Assembly: GCA_002367105.1 (NCBI GenBank) | Contig: DFCS01000029.1 | Span: forward strand, 143,263 to 207,262 | Direction: 5' to 3' | DNA from: Hungatella sp. UBA3048 | GTDB lineage: Bacteria; Bacillota; Clostridia; Lachnospirales; Lachnospiraceae | DNA length: 64,000 bases | Part shown: in pieces, positions 44,991-53,309 of the stretch | Layout: each line of letters begins with the position of its first letter | Numbering within the stretch: the first letter of the stretch is position 1 | Translations under genes and position numbers: made by a program | Notes under the pieces: model-generated | What the model saw: the letters and a program-made list of their open reading frames with translations, nothing else | What the model was told of the DNA's origin: nothing | The model's database searches: none

Positions 44991-45618
44991 GCTCCGCTTT
45001 CTTGGAAAGCAGATCAACCAGCTTGAAACGAATATGGATCTTTGGAGCTTCTCTGCTGATTATCTGATAATCAGCTTCATCCATGGAACTTTTTAATATA
45101 GCTTTGGAAGCATCCGGTACAACCGCATACGAAGAATCTGTGAAACATAGCGGAGGATAAAGGACGCACCACCAGTTGCGTCCTTTTCCTTCGCCTATTT
45201 TTACCCGGACGGCCTCATAATTGCCGCAGGGAAATACCATGTCTCCATAGGTTTTGGTGGGAAAGTAACAATTGGTAAGTTCCATATGTGCGGGATAATT
45301 ATATCCCAGTTTTTTCATGTAGTGTTCTGCTTTTTTCTCCAGGCTGTCCGTGTGTGTGAGAACAAAGTCTTTTGTTTCCTCAAGGGATGCATGTTCTCCA
45401 AGGTCCTCATATATTGAATTGAGCAGCATGGTGCGAACTTTTAATTTCAGGGTTTGGTCTTCTGTGCTGTCGCTGTTTGCTAATACGTGAAAACGCAGGA
45501 TTTCCGGTGCGATCCGTGCGGCCAGTGCTTCATCCTTTTGCCTTCCGTCTGACAGGGTAAGTAAAAATGCAATCAGAAGACAGGTAATACATAAAAATAA
45601 ATCGTGTCTCTGTTTCAT
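44959..45618 (-). CDS. spoIIR: Stage II sporulation protein R
   Basis: A 219-residue secreted signalling protein. One N-terminal membrane/signal segment (LFLCITCLLIAFLLTLS) is followed by the SpoIIR core (EILRFHVLANSDSTEDQTLK, LKVRTMLLN, YPAHMELTNCYFPTKTYGD, GEGKGRNWWCVLYPPLCF). In Bacillus, forespore-made SpoIIR activates SpoIIGA so that pro-sigma-E is cleaved in the mother cell. The frame is open upstream to 45948, but AAAGGAGG lies 7 bases before ATG 45618. This gene is the best evidence that the organism forms endospores. It is divergent from ddl. Confidence 0.93.
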   Translation of the reverse strand: MKQRHDLFLCITCLLIAFLLTLSDGRQKDEALAARIAPEILRFHVLANSDSTEDQTLKLKVRTMLLNSIYEDLGEHASLEETKDFVLTHTDSLEKKAEHYMKKLGYNYPAHMELTNCYFPTKTYGDMVFPCGNYEAVRVKIGEGKGRNWWCVLYPPLCFTDSSYAVVPDASKAILKSSMDEADYQIISREAPKIHIRFKLVDLLSKKAEPTVQKPLRSR

Positions 45619-45647
45619 AGGGGTTCCTCCTTTTTTCTGGAATCTAT

Positions 45648-45675
45648 TTGTAATTGTAACCATATGTGCTATAAT
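45648..45675 (+). promoter_or_regulatory. Promoter of the ddl-murI operon
   Basis: TTGTAA, 16-base spacer and TATAAT, 40 bases before the ddl start. Confidence 0.65.
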
Positions 45676-45715
45676 ATAAACACTGTAAAATTGAGAAATT
45701 AATGAGGAGAGTAAG

Positions 45716-46780
45716 ATGGATAGAAAAACTGCGGTTGTACTATTCGGCGGCCAGTCATCAGAGCATATTGTATCCTGCATGTCAGTGGTCAATGTTATTA
45801 ACCATATTAATAGAGAGAAATACGATGTAGTTTTAATTGGGATCACAGAAGAAGGCCGTTGGATAAAAACGGATTCTGTAGAAGATATAAAAAAAGGCAC
45901 ATGGAAGGATGGTTCGGTTTCAACAGTGATCTCTCCTGATGCAACCATGAGCGGTGTTATTCTGATGGACGGGGAAAAGACAGAGATCGTCAGGGTTGAT
46001 GTGGTATTCCCGGTGCTCCATGGATTATTTGGAGAGGATGGAACTGTTCAAGGACTTTTGGAGCTGGCAGGAATTCCATATGTGGGCTGCGGGGTGCTTG
46101 CCTCTGCTATTTCCATGGATAAATTATATACAAAGATCGTTGCAGATGATCTGGGGATTACTCAGGCGGCCTATGTGCCGGTGATGCGCCATAATTTAAA
46201 GGATATGGAGGCGGTGGTAGGAAGGGTAGAGGAGAAGTTCTCTTACCCAGTGTTTGTAAAGCCCTCCAATGCAGGCTCTTCCAAGGGAGTAAGCCGTGCG
46301 GCTGACAGAAAAGAGCTTATGGAGGCTTTGGCAGAAGCTGCAAACCATGACCGCAAAATTCTGGTAGAAGAGATGATTGCCGGACGGGAAATCGAATGTG
46401 CCGTATTCGGAGGCGGAAACGTGCCGGTAGAAGCTTCCGGAACAGGGGAAATCCTTGCTGCAGCGGAGTTCTACGATTTTGATGCGAAGTATAACAACAC
46501 TGATTCCAGAACGGTTGTGGATCCGGTTCTGCCAGAAGGGGCTACAGAGCGTGTAAGAGAAGCTGCTATAGCTATTTTCCAGGCAGTAGACGGCTATGGT
46601 CTGGCAAGAGTTGACTTTTTTGTGAAAAAGGATGGCAGTGTGGTATTCAATGAGATCAATACCATGCCGGGATTTACGGCGATCAGCATGTATCCCATGC
46701 TCTGGGAATCGGCTGGAATGAATAAGGATCAATTGGTTGACCGGCTGATGGAGCATGCAATGGACCGTTACAGGATATAG
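45716..46780 (+). CDS. ddl: D-alanine--D-alanine ligase
   Basis: A 354-residue ATP-grasp ligase that joins two D-alanines for peptidoglycan. Motifs: FGGQSSEHIVSCMS at the N-terminus, VFPVLHGLFGEDGTVQGLLE, VKPSNAGSSKGVSRA, and the C-terminal INTMPGFTAISMYP. The omega-loop carries FDAKYNN, with the Lys-Tyr pair of D-Ala-D-Ala ligases rather than the His of D-lactate ligases such as VanA. GAGGAGAG lies before the ATG. It is followed by murI, so two wall-precursor enzymes are coexpressed. Confidence 0.95.
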   Translation: MDRKTAVVLFGGQSSEHIVSCMSVVNVINHINREKYDVVLIGITEEGRWIKTDSVEDIKKGTWKDGSVSTVISPDATMSGVILMDGEKTEIVRVDVVFPVLHGLFGEDGTVQGLLELAGIPYVGCGVLASAISMDKLYTKIVADDLGITQAAYVPVMRHNLKDMEAVVGRVEEKFSYPVFVKPSNAGSSKGVSRAADRKELMEALAEAANHDRKILVEEMIAGREIECAVFGGGNVPVEASGTGEILAAAEFYDFDAKYNNTDSRTVVDPVLPEGATERVREAAIAIFQAVDGYGLARVDFFVKKDGSVVFNEINTMPGFTAISMYPMLWESAGMNKDQLVDRLMEHAMDRYRI

Positions 46781-46830
46781 GAGGAACGCCCTGTATTATG
46801 TGAAAAAGCAGGACGGAAAGAGGAAAATTA

Positions 46831-47649
46831 ATGGCAGACAGAAATTCACCTATAGGAGTATTTGATTCAGGTGTAGGCGGGCTGACCGTTGCACGGGAGA
46901 TCATGCGGCAGATGCCGGATGAAAGAATCGTATATTTTGGAGATACTGCAAGGGTGCCTTATGGCAGTAAATCCTGCAGTACAGTGATTCGTTTTACCAG
47001 ACAGATCATCCGCTTTCTTATGACTCAGGATGTGAAGGCAATCGTGATTGCCTGTAATACCGCCACCGCCTGCGCTCTTGAGGCGGTAGAAAAGGAAGTG
47101 GACATTCCTGTTGTAGGCGTGATCCATGCAGGAGCAAGAACCGCCATAGAGTCTACGAAAAACGGGAAGATCGGCATCATTGGGACAGAAGGGACCATAC
47201 GAAGCGGAGTATATACCAGAGTGATGAAGGAAATGAGAGAAGATATTGAAGTGACCGGGAAACCATGCCCTCTTTTGGTTCCATTGGTGGAAGAAGGGCT
47301 TTTGCATGATTCCGTTACCGATGAAATCGCTTCCAGATACTTAAGTGAATTAAAGGGAAAATATATTGACACACTGGTACTGGGCTGTACCCATTATCCC
47401 CTTCTCCGTTCTACTGTGGGAAGGCTCATGGGACCGGAGGTGACTTTGGTAAACCCAGCATATGAAACTGCATTGGAGTTAAAGCAGATTTTGGACGAAA
47501 ATGGCCTTTTATGCGGACAGGAAAGCAGTGATCAGGAAAAATACCGTTTCTATGTCAGCGACCTGGCAGAGAAGTTCACCAGCTTTGCCGCCTCCATCCT
47601 TCCGGGGCAGGTAAAAGAGACAAAACAAATCAATATTGAGGAGTACTAA
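46831..47649 (+). CDS. murI: Glutamate racemase
   Basis: A 272-residue cofactor-independent racemase giving D-glutamate for peptidoglycan. Both catalytic cysteines are present: Cys75 in VIACNTATA and Cys186 in VLGCTHYPLL. The N-terminal GVFDSGVGGLTV and FGDTARVPYG motifs bind substrate. AAAGAGG precedes the ATG. It lies between ddl and a DUF1934 gene. Confidence 0.95.
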   Translation: MADRNSPIGVFDSGVGGLTVAREIMRQMPDERIVYFGDTARVPYGSKSCSTVIRFTRQIIRFLMTQDVKAIVIACNTATACALEAVEKEVDIPVVGVIHAGARTAIESTKNGKIGIIGTEGTIRSGVYTRVMKEMREDIEVTGKPCPLLVPLVEEGLLHDSVTDEIASRYLSELKGKYIDTLVLGCTHYPLLRSTVGRLMGPEVTLVNPAYETALELKQILDENGLLCGQESSDQEKYRFYVSDLAEKFTSFAASILPGQVKETKQINIEEY

Positions 47650-47661
47650 AGGAGTTTTATT

Positions 47662-48108
47662 ATGACAAGAGATGTTCTCATCAGCATCAGCGGGATGCAG
47701 ATTGCAGAAGACGACAGCAATTCAGTCGAGATGATAACAGCCGGCGATTATTTTTTAAAAAACGGCAAGCACTACATTCTGTATGACGAGATCCAGGAAG
47801 ATACAGGAGGAGTGACCAAGAACACCATTAAGATCCATCAGTCCGGGCTGGATATCATCAAACGCGGCAGCTCCAGCGTTCATATGACATTTGAAAAGGA
47901 TAAAAAAAATATTTCCTGCTATGCCACGCCGATTGGAGAACTGATGATCGGGATCAACACAAAGGATATTCAGATTAATGAGGAAGAGGACAGCTTAAAG
48001 GTGCGGGTGGCCTATTCCCTTGATATCAATTACCAACATGTTTCGGAATGTAACATTGTGCTTGACATTCACTCCAAAGCAACAGCCGATTTTCGTCTCT
48101 TAAATTAA
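47662..48108 (+). CDS. DUF1934 (YwiB-like) protein
   Basis: A 148-residue protein whose pattern of short strands fits the calycin-like beta-barrel of DUF1934/YwiB: VLISISGMQIAEDDSN, HYILYDEIQEDTGGVTKNTI, SSVHMTFEKDKKNISCYATP, GELMIGINTKDIQI. There is no signal peptide. It follows murI after 12 bases in the same operon. The function of the family is not established. Confidence 0.82.
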   Translation: MTRDVLISISGMQIAEDDSNSVEMITAGDYFLKNGKHYILYDEIQEDTGGVTKNTIKIHQSGLDIIKRGSSSVHMTFEKDKKNISCYATPIGELMIGINTKDIQINEEEDSLKVRVAYSLDINYQHVSECNIVLDIHSKATADFRLLN

Positions 48109-48143
48109 AAAAGACATCTGCCAAATGGCAGTATGCCTTTTTC
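48107..48143. terminator. Probable bidirectional terminator
   Basis: CTGCC-AAAT-GGCAG extended by a bulged CAT/ATG pair, with A6 on the left and T5 on the right, between convergent genes. Confidence 0.65.
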
Positions 48144-48150
48144 AGTCATT

Positions 48151-49371
48151 CTAGTGAATGGATTCTTTAAGAAGCGGGATCGCTCCATATTTACCTAAAA
48201 GATAGTCCTTGGAGAAGCTGGCGTCAGACCGGACCTTTATGTCTGCTAAGGTGTAGAGTCTGGATTCATGATATTCATTCATATCCACAAAAGCTACTTC
48301 ATCTCTTCGGAACTGCTGGTTATTTAAGATAGAAATATCGTAGGTTGTGAAAAGAATCTGTATGTTTAAATTTTTGTCCTTCTGAAACGTATCGATAAAA
48401 AACTTTGTAACAGTCGGATGGAATTCATTTGAAATGTTATCAATGATCAGAACGCCCCCCTCCTGGGACAGATGATAAACCTGAATGAATAATTGAAGGT
48501 ATTTCATAGTGCCCATGGAAACCTTAGTGTAGTCCATATATTGTATTCGGTACTCGCCGGTTTCCCGGGATTTTACCCGGTATCCAAGCTTGGGGATTCC
48601 CTTTTCAATAATAAGTTCTTCTGCCGGGATTCCCAGCTTTCTTAACTGTCTCAAGGCATAATTAAGGGCCTCAGGGTTTTCAAGGGCTTTGTATGCCCTT
48701 CCATCCATGACCAGATGGCCCGCAAGCTGGAATGGTTCAAGAAAATCACAATAATATGCGATCCGCTTCGAAAAAAAGGACTCAAAAGGCTCCATGAATG
48801 CCGTGATCTCGGGTATATCCAGGCATGTTAAAATAGAACAGAATAACCGGTCCTCATGAGGACGGATCCCTGACTTCTGCCGTAACACCTTTTCATATTG
48901 GCGTCCGATGGTAATCTCATCGGCATTCCGTGTGTATACCACATGGTTATCCACAGCCAGGTTTTCCGTGAGAACTTTCTTGTTCAGGACGGAGAAGCCG
49001 TATTCATAGACCCGATCTCCGCTGATAAAGGTAAGCTCCATCTCCGTTGGCTGGGTGTTGATATTCTCATCCAGGAATGGGAGAATTCTATCCAAAGAGC
49101 TGATCTGTAAGAGCGACATAAAATGTTTTCTGGGAATGTCCTCCATTGAAAAAAGCTGCCAGAAGATAAAAGAGTGAAAGCTGGTAAAAGCGAGAAAAAT
49201 ATTGGTTTTGCCGCTGGAATTTGCTCCATATATGGCCAGAGTTTTAAGCAGTTTCTTGTTGCAGGCCATTACCAGATGATTTGGATGTTCCTTGTAATTA
49301 ACCGCTTTCATATCTATAAAAGTTTCATCCAGAAAGGAACGGAAGTTTTTAAAACGAAAAGAAATTATCAT
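48151..49371 (-). CDS. AAA-family ATPase (OLD/RloA-like, COG1106 type) with altered Walker B
   Basis: A 406-residue ABC/SMC-like ATPase: start MIISFRFKNFRSF, Walker A GANSSGKTN near residue 50, a long inserted region, a signature-like SMGTMKYLQLF, then Walker B VLIIDNISNEFHP. Relatives read LIIDEIxNSLHP, so the catalytic Glu is replaced by Asn here, which should weaken hydrolysis. The C-terminal TTYDISILNN matches the family's ...SH/THD switch. Relatives are often in defence islands with RloB- or TOPRIM-type partners; none is adjacent. AAAGGAGG precedes the ATG. Its neighbours are two recombinases. Confidence 0.8.
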   Translation of the reverse strand: MIISFRFKNFRSFLDETFIDMKAVNYKEHPNHLVMACNKKLLKTLAIYGANSSGKTNIFLAFTSFHSFIFWQLFSMEDIPRKHFMSLLQISSLDRILPFLDENINTQPTEMELTFISGDRVYEYGFSVLNKKVLTENLAVDNHVVYTRNADEITIGRQYEKVLRQKSGIRPHEDRLFCSILTCLDIPEITAFMEPFESFFSKRIAYYCDFLEPFQLAGHLVMDGRAYKALENPEALNYALRQLRKLGIPAEELIIEKGIPKLGYRVKSRETGEYRIQYMDYTKVSMGTMKYLQLFIQVYHLSQEGGVLIIDNISNEFHPTVTKFFIDTFQKDKNLNIQILFTTYDISILNNQQFRRDEVAFVDMNEYHESRLYTLADIKVRSDASFSKDYLLGKYGAIPLLKESIH

Positions 49372-49443
49372 GGTATATTATCCTCCTTTCCGAAATTATA
49401 CTGTAAAAATGTGGAAAAATAAACAAGAATGCAAAAAAGTTGT

Positions 49444-50289
49444 TTACCATGTGATAATTTCATCCAGAATCTGCTGCTGTTCCTGGCTGGAACGGGTAAG
49501 ATAAATCCTGGTAGTCTCAATGCTTTCATGTCCCATTAAATCCGCCAAAAGAGAAATGTCGTTAAAACAGGCTAAAAAGTTTTTGGCAAAACGGTGGCGG
49601 AAGGAATGAGGATAAACCGTGTCAGGATCTATTCCATAGCGCCTGGCCAGATGCTTCAGCTGAAAATTGATTCCCCGCGGGGTGATCAGATGACCATCTT
49701 TATTTAAAAAGAGGAACCCGCTTCGTTTGCCCTTGCTGTGGCACCATTCCAGCGCCTCTTCACATAGAGAATCCGGGAAATAGATACGGCGCACCTTTCC
49801 GCCCTTGGAATAAAGGTCCAGATACCCCAGGTTTAAATGCTCTACCTTGATTTGGACCAATTCACTGACCCTGGCGCCTGTCGCTGCCAGAAAGCGGACG
49901 ATAAAATACCAGAAATAATTTTTCTCTTCTTTCAATTTTTCTTTAAAATGTTCATAATCCTCATTTGAAATAACGGTATCCAGGAATGTTTTTTGCTGGA
50001 CTTTTACCGAAGGCAGATGGTAAGAGGCGACTAAAATATATTCCTCTCCATTGGTTTCTGCCAGAAAACGGGAAAAGTGATTCATGGCATAGATCCGCTG
50101 GTTAACGGTTGCGGGCCTGTAGCGGGTAATCAGGTAGCTTTTATAACGCTGAAGGCTCTCCGGTGTGATTTCCTTATACATACTGTAAAATAACCGGACA
50201 CTGCCTGCATAGGCCGTAATGGTATTACTTGATAAATTCTTTTTCTTCAAAAATTTCTTAAAATCATTCAGCAATTCTTCATTTAACAT
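49444..50289 (-). CDS. Tyrosine recombinase, second of a tandem pair
   Basis: A 281-residue XerC/D-sized recombinase. The N-terminal SAM-like core-binding domain (LLNDFKKFLKKKNLSSNTIT) is followed by a catalytic domain with all residues: Arg in ATGARVSEL, Lys in SKGGKVRRIYFP, HSFRHRFA, GHESIETTR and the Tyr nucleophile in TRIYLTRSS. The ribosome site is weak (GGTAGG), and it starts 6 bases after the first copy, so translation is probably coupled. XerC/D-like chromosome resolution is unlikely for a twin set at this place; local inversion or excision is inferred. Confidence 0.88.
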   Translation of the reverse strand: MLNEELLNDFKKFLKKKNLSSNTITAYAGSVRLFYSMYKEITPESLQRYKSYLITRYRPATVNQRIYAMNHFSRFLAETNGEEYILVASYHLPSVKVQQKTFLDTVISNEDYEHFKEKLKEEKNYFWYFIVRFLAATGARVSELVQIKVEHLNLGYLDLYSKGGKVRRIYFPDSLCEEALEWCHSKGKRSGFLFLNKDGHLITPRGINFQLKHLARRYGIDPDTVYPHSFRHRFAKNFLACFNDISLLADLMGHESIETTRIYLTRSSQEQQQILDEIITW

Positions 50290-50295
50290 AATATC

Positions 50296-51159
50296 CTACC
50301 AATTCACAATTTGATTGACAATTTGCTTTTGTTCCGTACTGCTCCGGTGAAGATAGATCCTTGTGGTTTCAATGCTTTCATGTCCTAAAATATCTGAAAG
50401 CATGGAAATGTCCCCACAGCATTCAATGAAATTCTTGGCAAAGCGGTGACGGAAAGAATGGGGATAAACCACTTTAGGATCCAAATCATAGAGGACTGTA
50501 AATTTTTTCAGCTGGCCCCGGATTCCGGCAGGCGTAATCGGATCTCCGTAACGGTTTAAGAATACGTATCCGCTTACACGGTCAATCTGGCGCAGCCATT
50601 TTAAAGCATCGTCCCGGAGACTTTTGGGTATGTAGATTCTTCTTATCTTATTATCCTTGGAGTAAATATCCATATAACCGCGTTTTACATGCTCAACTTT
50701 AATCTGGACCAGCTCGCTGACCCGGACGCCTGTAGCTGCCATAAATCGTATGATAAAATAATACAGCATGTTTCCCGAACGTATCAGACATTTTTTTAAG
50801 TACTCGTAATCTGCCTGGCTGATAACGTTTTCCAGAAATGTTTTCTGCTGAACCCGAATCATCAGCATTTTCGATGAGGACAGTTGTAAAGATTCTGTGT
50901 AACAATTAAGAGCCCTGATTCTTAAGTTGACTGTCTGGGGTTTGTAATGTTCCATAAGGTAACATTTATAAAGCATGAGATTATCATGGCTGATCACATG
51001 ATATAACCCAAGAAATTGTTTTACTGCAAATAAATATACGTGAATGGTATTGGAGGACATGTTATTGAACTCCAGGTAGTCACGAAAGTCATCAAGGCTT
51101 TGCTCAACGACGCTTTTGTTTTCAGCTTCTGAACCAGTTACGGCGTATTCTTTTACCAT
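50296..51159 (-). CDS. Tyrosine recombinase, first of a tandem pair
   Basis: A 287-residue paralogue of the adjacent recombinase. Catalytic residues: Arg in ATGVRVSEL, Lys in SKDNKIRRIYIP, HSFRHRFA, GHESIETTR and Tyr in TRIYLHRSS. Both copies share the block VQQKTFL. The N-terminal domain differs more, as expected if each binds a different half-site. AAAGGAG lies before ATG 51159. It is divergent from the cell-wall repeat protein across a 229-base AT-rich gap that holds 12-base direct repeats. Confidence 0.88.
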   Translation of the reverse strand: MVKEYAVTGSEAENKSVVEQSLDDFRDYLEFNNMSSNTIHVYLFAVKQFLGLYHVISHDNLMLYKCYLMEHYKPQTVNLRIRALNCYTESLQLSSSKMLMIRVQQKTFLENVISQADYEYLKKCLIRSGNMLYYFIIRFMAATGVRVSELVQIKVEHVKRGYMDIYSKDNKIRRIYIPKSLRDDALKWLRQIDRVSGYVFLNRYGDPITPAGIRGQLKKFTVLYDLDPKVVYPHSFRHRFAKNFIECCGDISMLSDILGHESIETTRIYLHRSSTEQKQIVNQIVNW

Positions 51160-51215
51160 GTCTTTATTCTCCTTTTAGTTTGATGCAAAAACAGTTTAGC
51201 ATAAGTATATAGGTG

Positions 51216-51355
51216 TTTCGAAAAATAATCAAGAAAAATTCGAAAAAACTGTAATAAATATTGAAAAAACAAGTGTAAATAGCCTGTTGCTTACGATAAT
51301 TTCCAATATTAGAAGTATAATTACCTCGTAATGCAATTGGGAATTTCGAAAAATA
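51216..51355. repeat. Direct repeats TTTCGAAAAATA between the recombinase and surface-protein genes
   Basis: TTTCGAAAAATA occurs exactly at 51216-51227 and 51344-51355, 128 bases apart, with a partial copy (TTCGAAAAA) at 51239-51247. They lie in the intergenic region between the recombinase pair and the cell-wall protein, so they are candidate binding or crossover half-sites. AT-rich context makes chance recurrence possible. Confidence 0.5.
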
Positions 51356-51388
51356 TTTCAAAAAGAAAAAAAGGAGAGTGCATTAATT

Positions 51389-53089
51389 ATGAGAAAGCAG
51401 ACCAAATTAGTTGCTGTATTATCCACAGCAGCGCTGCTGGCTTTAGGTGCTTCTATGTCCTCTTTCGCAGCAACCGGCTGGCAGGAAGAGAATGGAACAT
51501 GGGTGTACTATGACAAGAGCGGAGATTTAGAGACTGAGAAGTGGGAAAAATCAGGAGATAACTGGTTTTACTTAAACGAAGACGGCGAGATGGCTACCGA
51601 TGTTGTTGTTGAATACAGTGACAACTACTACTATGTTGATGAGAACGGTGCTATGGTAACCAATAAGTGGGTTTCTGTAGAAAATGATGATTATGATGGC
51701 GGCGATGATGACGATGAAGAACCAATGAATCACTGGTACTACTTCGGATCTAACGGTAAAGCTTTTAAGAGCTCCAGCAACGGTAACAGCGCTTCTTTCA
51801 AGACAGTCAACGGAAAAAAATATATCTTTGATGATGAAGGCAAGATGCTGTATGGCTGGATTGACGACAGCGGAGAAAGAGTAACTGGTGATGACAAGTG
51901 GCGTGATGGTATTTACTATTGCGGCGATGAAAATGATGGTGCTCAGAGAGTTGGCGAGTGGGCATATCTGGATATCGTGGATAATAGCTACGACAGCACT
52001 GTAGATCCTGGTGTTTCCAGCGACAACTTATTTGATGATGAAGATCAAACCCGTTATTTTTATTTCAAGACCAATGGTAAAAAGATGACCGACGAAAAAG
52101 GTAAGACCATTAATGGTAAGAAATACAGCTTTGATGAACATGGCCGTATGAATGCTGAATGGGTTAACTGGGAAGCTACACCTACCGAGGCGAAAGCAAC
52201 AGACAGCACTGCTACTGACTCCCAGGGAGGCACTATATACACCAGAGGTTTCAGATATTATGGAAGCCCTGAAGATGGCGCCAGAGTAACCAAGGGCTGG
52301 TTCCAGGTTGTACCTGATTCTTATCTGAATAAGGATGATTATGATGATGATGAAACTAACTGGTACTATTCTGATAAGGATGGTAAATTAGTTGCATCTG
52401 AAATCAAGACCATTAATGGCAAGAAATATGCGTTTGATTCTTATGGCGTCATGAAGGATGGCCTGGTTGCTGTTAAGTTTGTTGGCAACAGTACAACTGA
52501 CATTGCCGATGTTGCAGGTGATGACGACTTAGCGAATTACAACTTTGATACAGAAGATGAATTCAAAGAGAATGTATCTGGCTTGTATACGGAAGCAGAA
52601 TACAGAATGTACTACTTTGGCGGCGGAGATGACGGCGCTATGAAGACCGGCAAGCAGAATGTCAGCATTGATGGAGATTCCTTCCAGTTCTTATTCAATA
52701 AGTCCGGAAGCTCCAAGGGACAGGGTAAATTTGGTGTTGATAGTGACAAATATTACCTTGGAGGTATGCTGTTAAAGGCTGATAAGGACGACAAGTATTC
52801 TGTAGTTAAGGCTACGACAGAAGATGGAGAATATAAAGAACTCAAACTTCTGACAACAGAGAAGTTCTTAGATGAAGTGGAATATGATAAAGTAAGCAAA
52901 AAGGGATATTCCGAGTATTATGAGGTTAAAGCTGCAGATAAGACAGAAGGTAATAAGACTGTAACATACAGATTGGTTAATACCTCTGGTAGTGTTCAGA
53001 AGAGCAAGAGCAAAGCAAAAGACGGCGATGATCGTTGCTACAAGGTAGAAAGCAACAAAGAAATCACAGCTGTATTTGTTGAGGATTAA
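51389..53089 (+). CDS. Secreted cell-wall-binding repeat protein
   Basis: A 566-residue exported protein. The signal peptide (KQTKLVAVLSTAALLALGAS) is cleaved near SFA|ATG. Most of the rest is choline-binding-type repeats: GTWVYYDKSGDLETEKWEKS, NWFYLNEDGEM, YYYVDENGAMVTNKW, and later three copies of the form KT(V/I)NGKKYxFD(D/E)xG. Asp-rich insertions (GGDDDDEEP; DDYDDDET) break the repeats and may bind cations. The last ~130 residues are repeat-poor. No catalytic domain is seen, so it is probably a wall-attached structural or adhesion protein. AAAGGAG lies 13 bases before the ATG. Confidence 0.88.
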   Translation: MRKQTKLVAVLSTAALLALGASMSSFAATGWQEENGTWVYYDKSGDLETEKWEKSGDNWFYLNEDGEMATDVVVEYSDNYYYVDENGAMVTNKWVSVENDDYDGGDDDDEEPMNHWYYFGSNGKAFKSSSNGNSASFKTVNGKKYIFDDEGKMLYGWIDDSGERVTGDDKWRDGIYYCGDENDGAQRVGEWAYLDIVDNSYDSTVDPGVSSDNLFDDEDQTRYFYFKTNGKKMTDEKGKTINGKKYSFDEHGRMNAEWVNWEATPTEAKATDSTATDSQGGTIYTRGFRYYGSPEDGARVTKGWFQVVPDSYLNKDDYDDDETNWYYSDKDGKLVASEIKTINGKKYAFDSYGVMKDGLVAVKFVGNSTTDIADVAGDDDLANYNFDTEDEFKENVSGLYTEAEYRMYYFGGGDDGAMKTGKQNVSIDGDSFQFLFNKSGSSKGQGKFGVDSDKYYLGGMLLKADKDDKYSVVKATTEDGEYKELKLLTTEKFLDEVEYDKVSKKGYSEYYEVKAADKTEGNKTVTYRLVNTSGSVQKSKSKAKDGDDRCYKVESNKEITAVFVED

Positions 53090-53124
53090 TTCATCATTGA
53101 ATGAAATAATTAAGATGCTTTTTA

Positions 53125-53177
53125 GGGGCCGTTGTACCATTGTTGAGAGATCAACCTGGGGCAACGGCCCCGTTTTT
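53125..53177 (+). terminator. Terminator of the cell-wall repeat protein gene
   Basis: GGGGCCGTTG pairs with CAACGGCCCC; an inner GTTG/CAAC stem lies in the loop; GTTTTT follows. Confidence 0.9.
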
Positions 53178-53194
53178 ATGAGAAATTTCATATA

Positions 53195-53238
53195 AAAATG
53201 CCGCTTCCTGACGAAATCACTGTCAGAAAGCGGTATTT
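53195..53238 (-). terminator. Terminator of sodA
   Basis: AAAATGCCGCTTCCTGAC and GTCAGAAAGCGGTATTT pair with one mismatch; on the minus strand the stem is followed by a T-rich run. Confidence 0.8.
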
Positions 53239-53309
53239 CTAAGTTTATAGGGATTTGTTTAGCTGATATATGACTTCAGCATCCACAGAAGCTTATTATC
53301 CTCCTTTTC

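Noticed and set aside
45619..45948. 330-base upstream extension of the spoIIR frame
   Set aside because: It runs antisense to the ddl promoter and gene start, has no family features, and a strong AAAGGAGG site sets the start at 45618.
51160..51388. Invertible promoter flanked by inverted repeats, as in phase-variable surface genes
   Set aside because: I looked for inverted repeats of useful length and found only 7-base pairs (e.g. TAATGCA/TGCATTA); the notable repeats are direct, so inversion is not supported.
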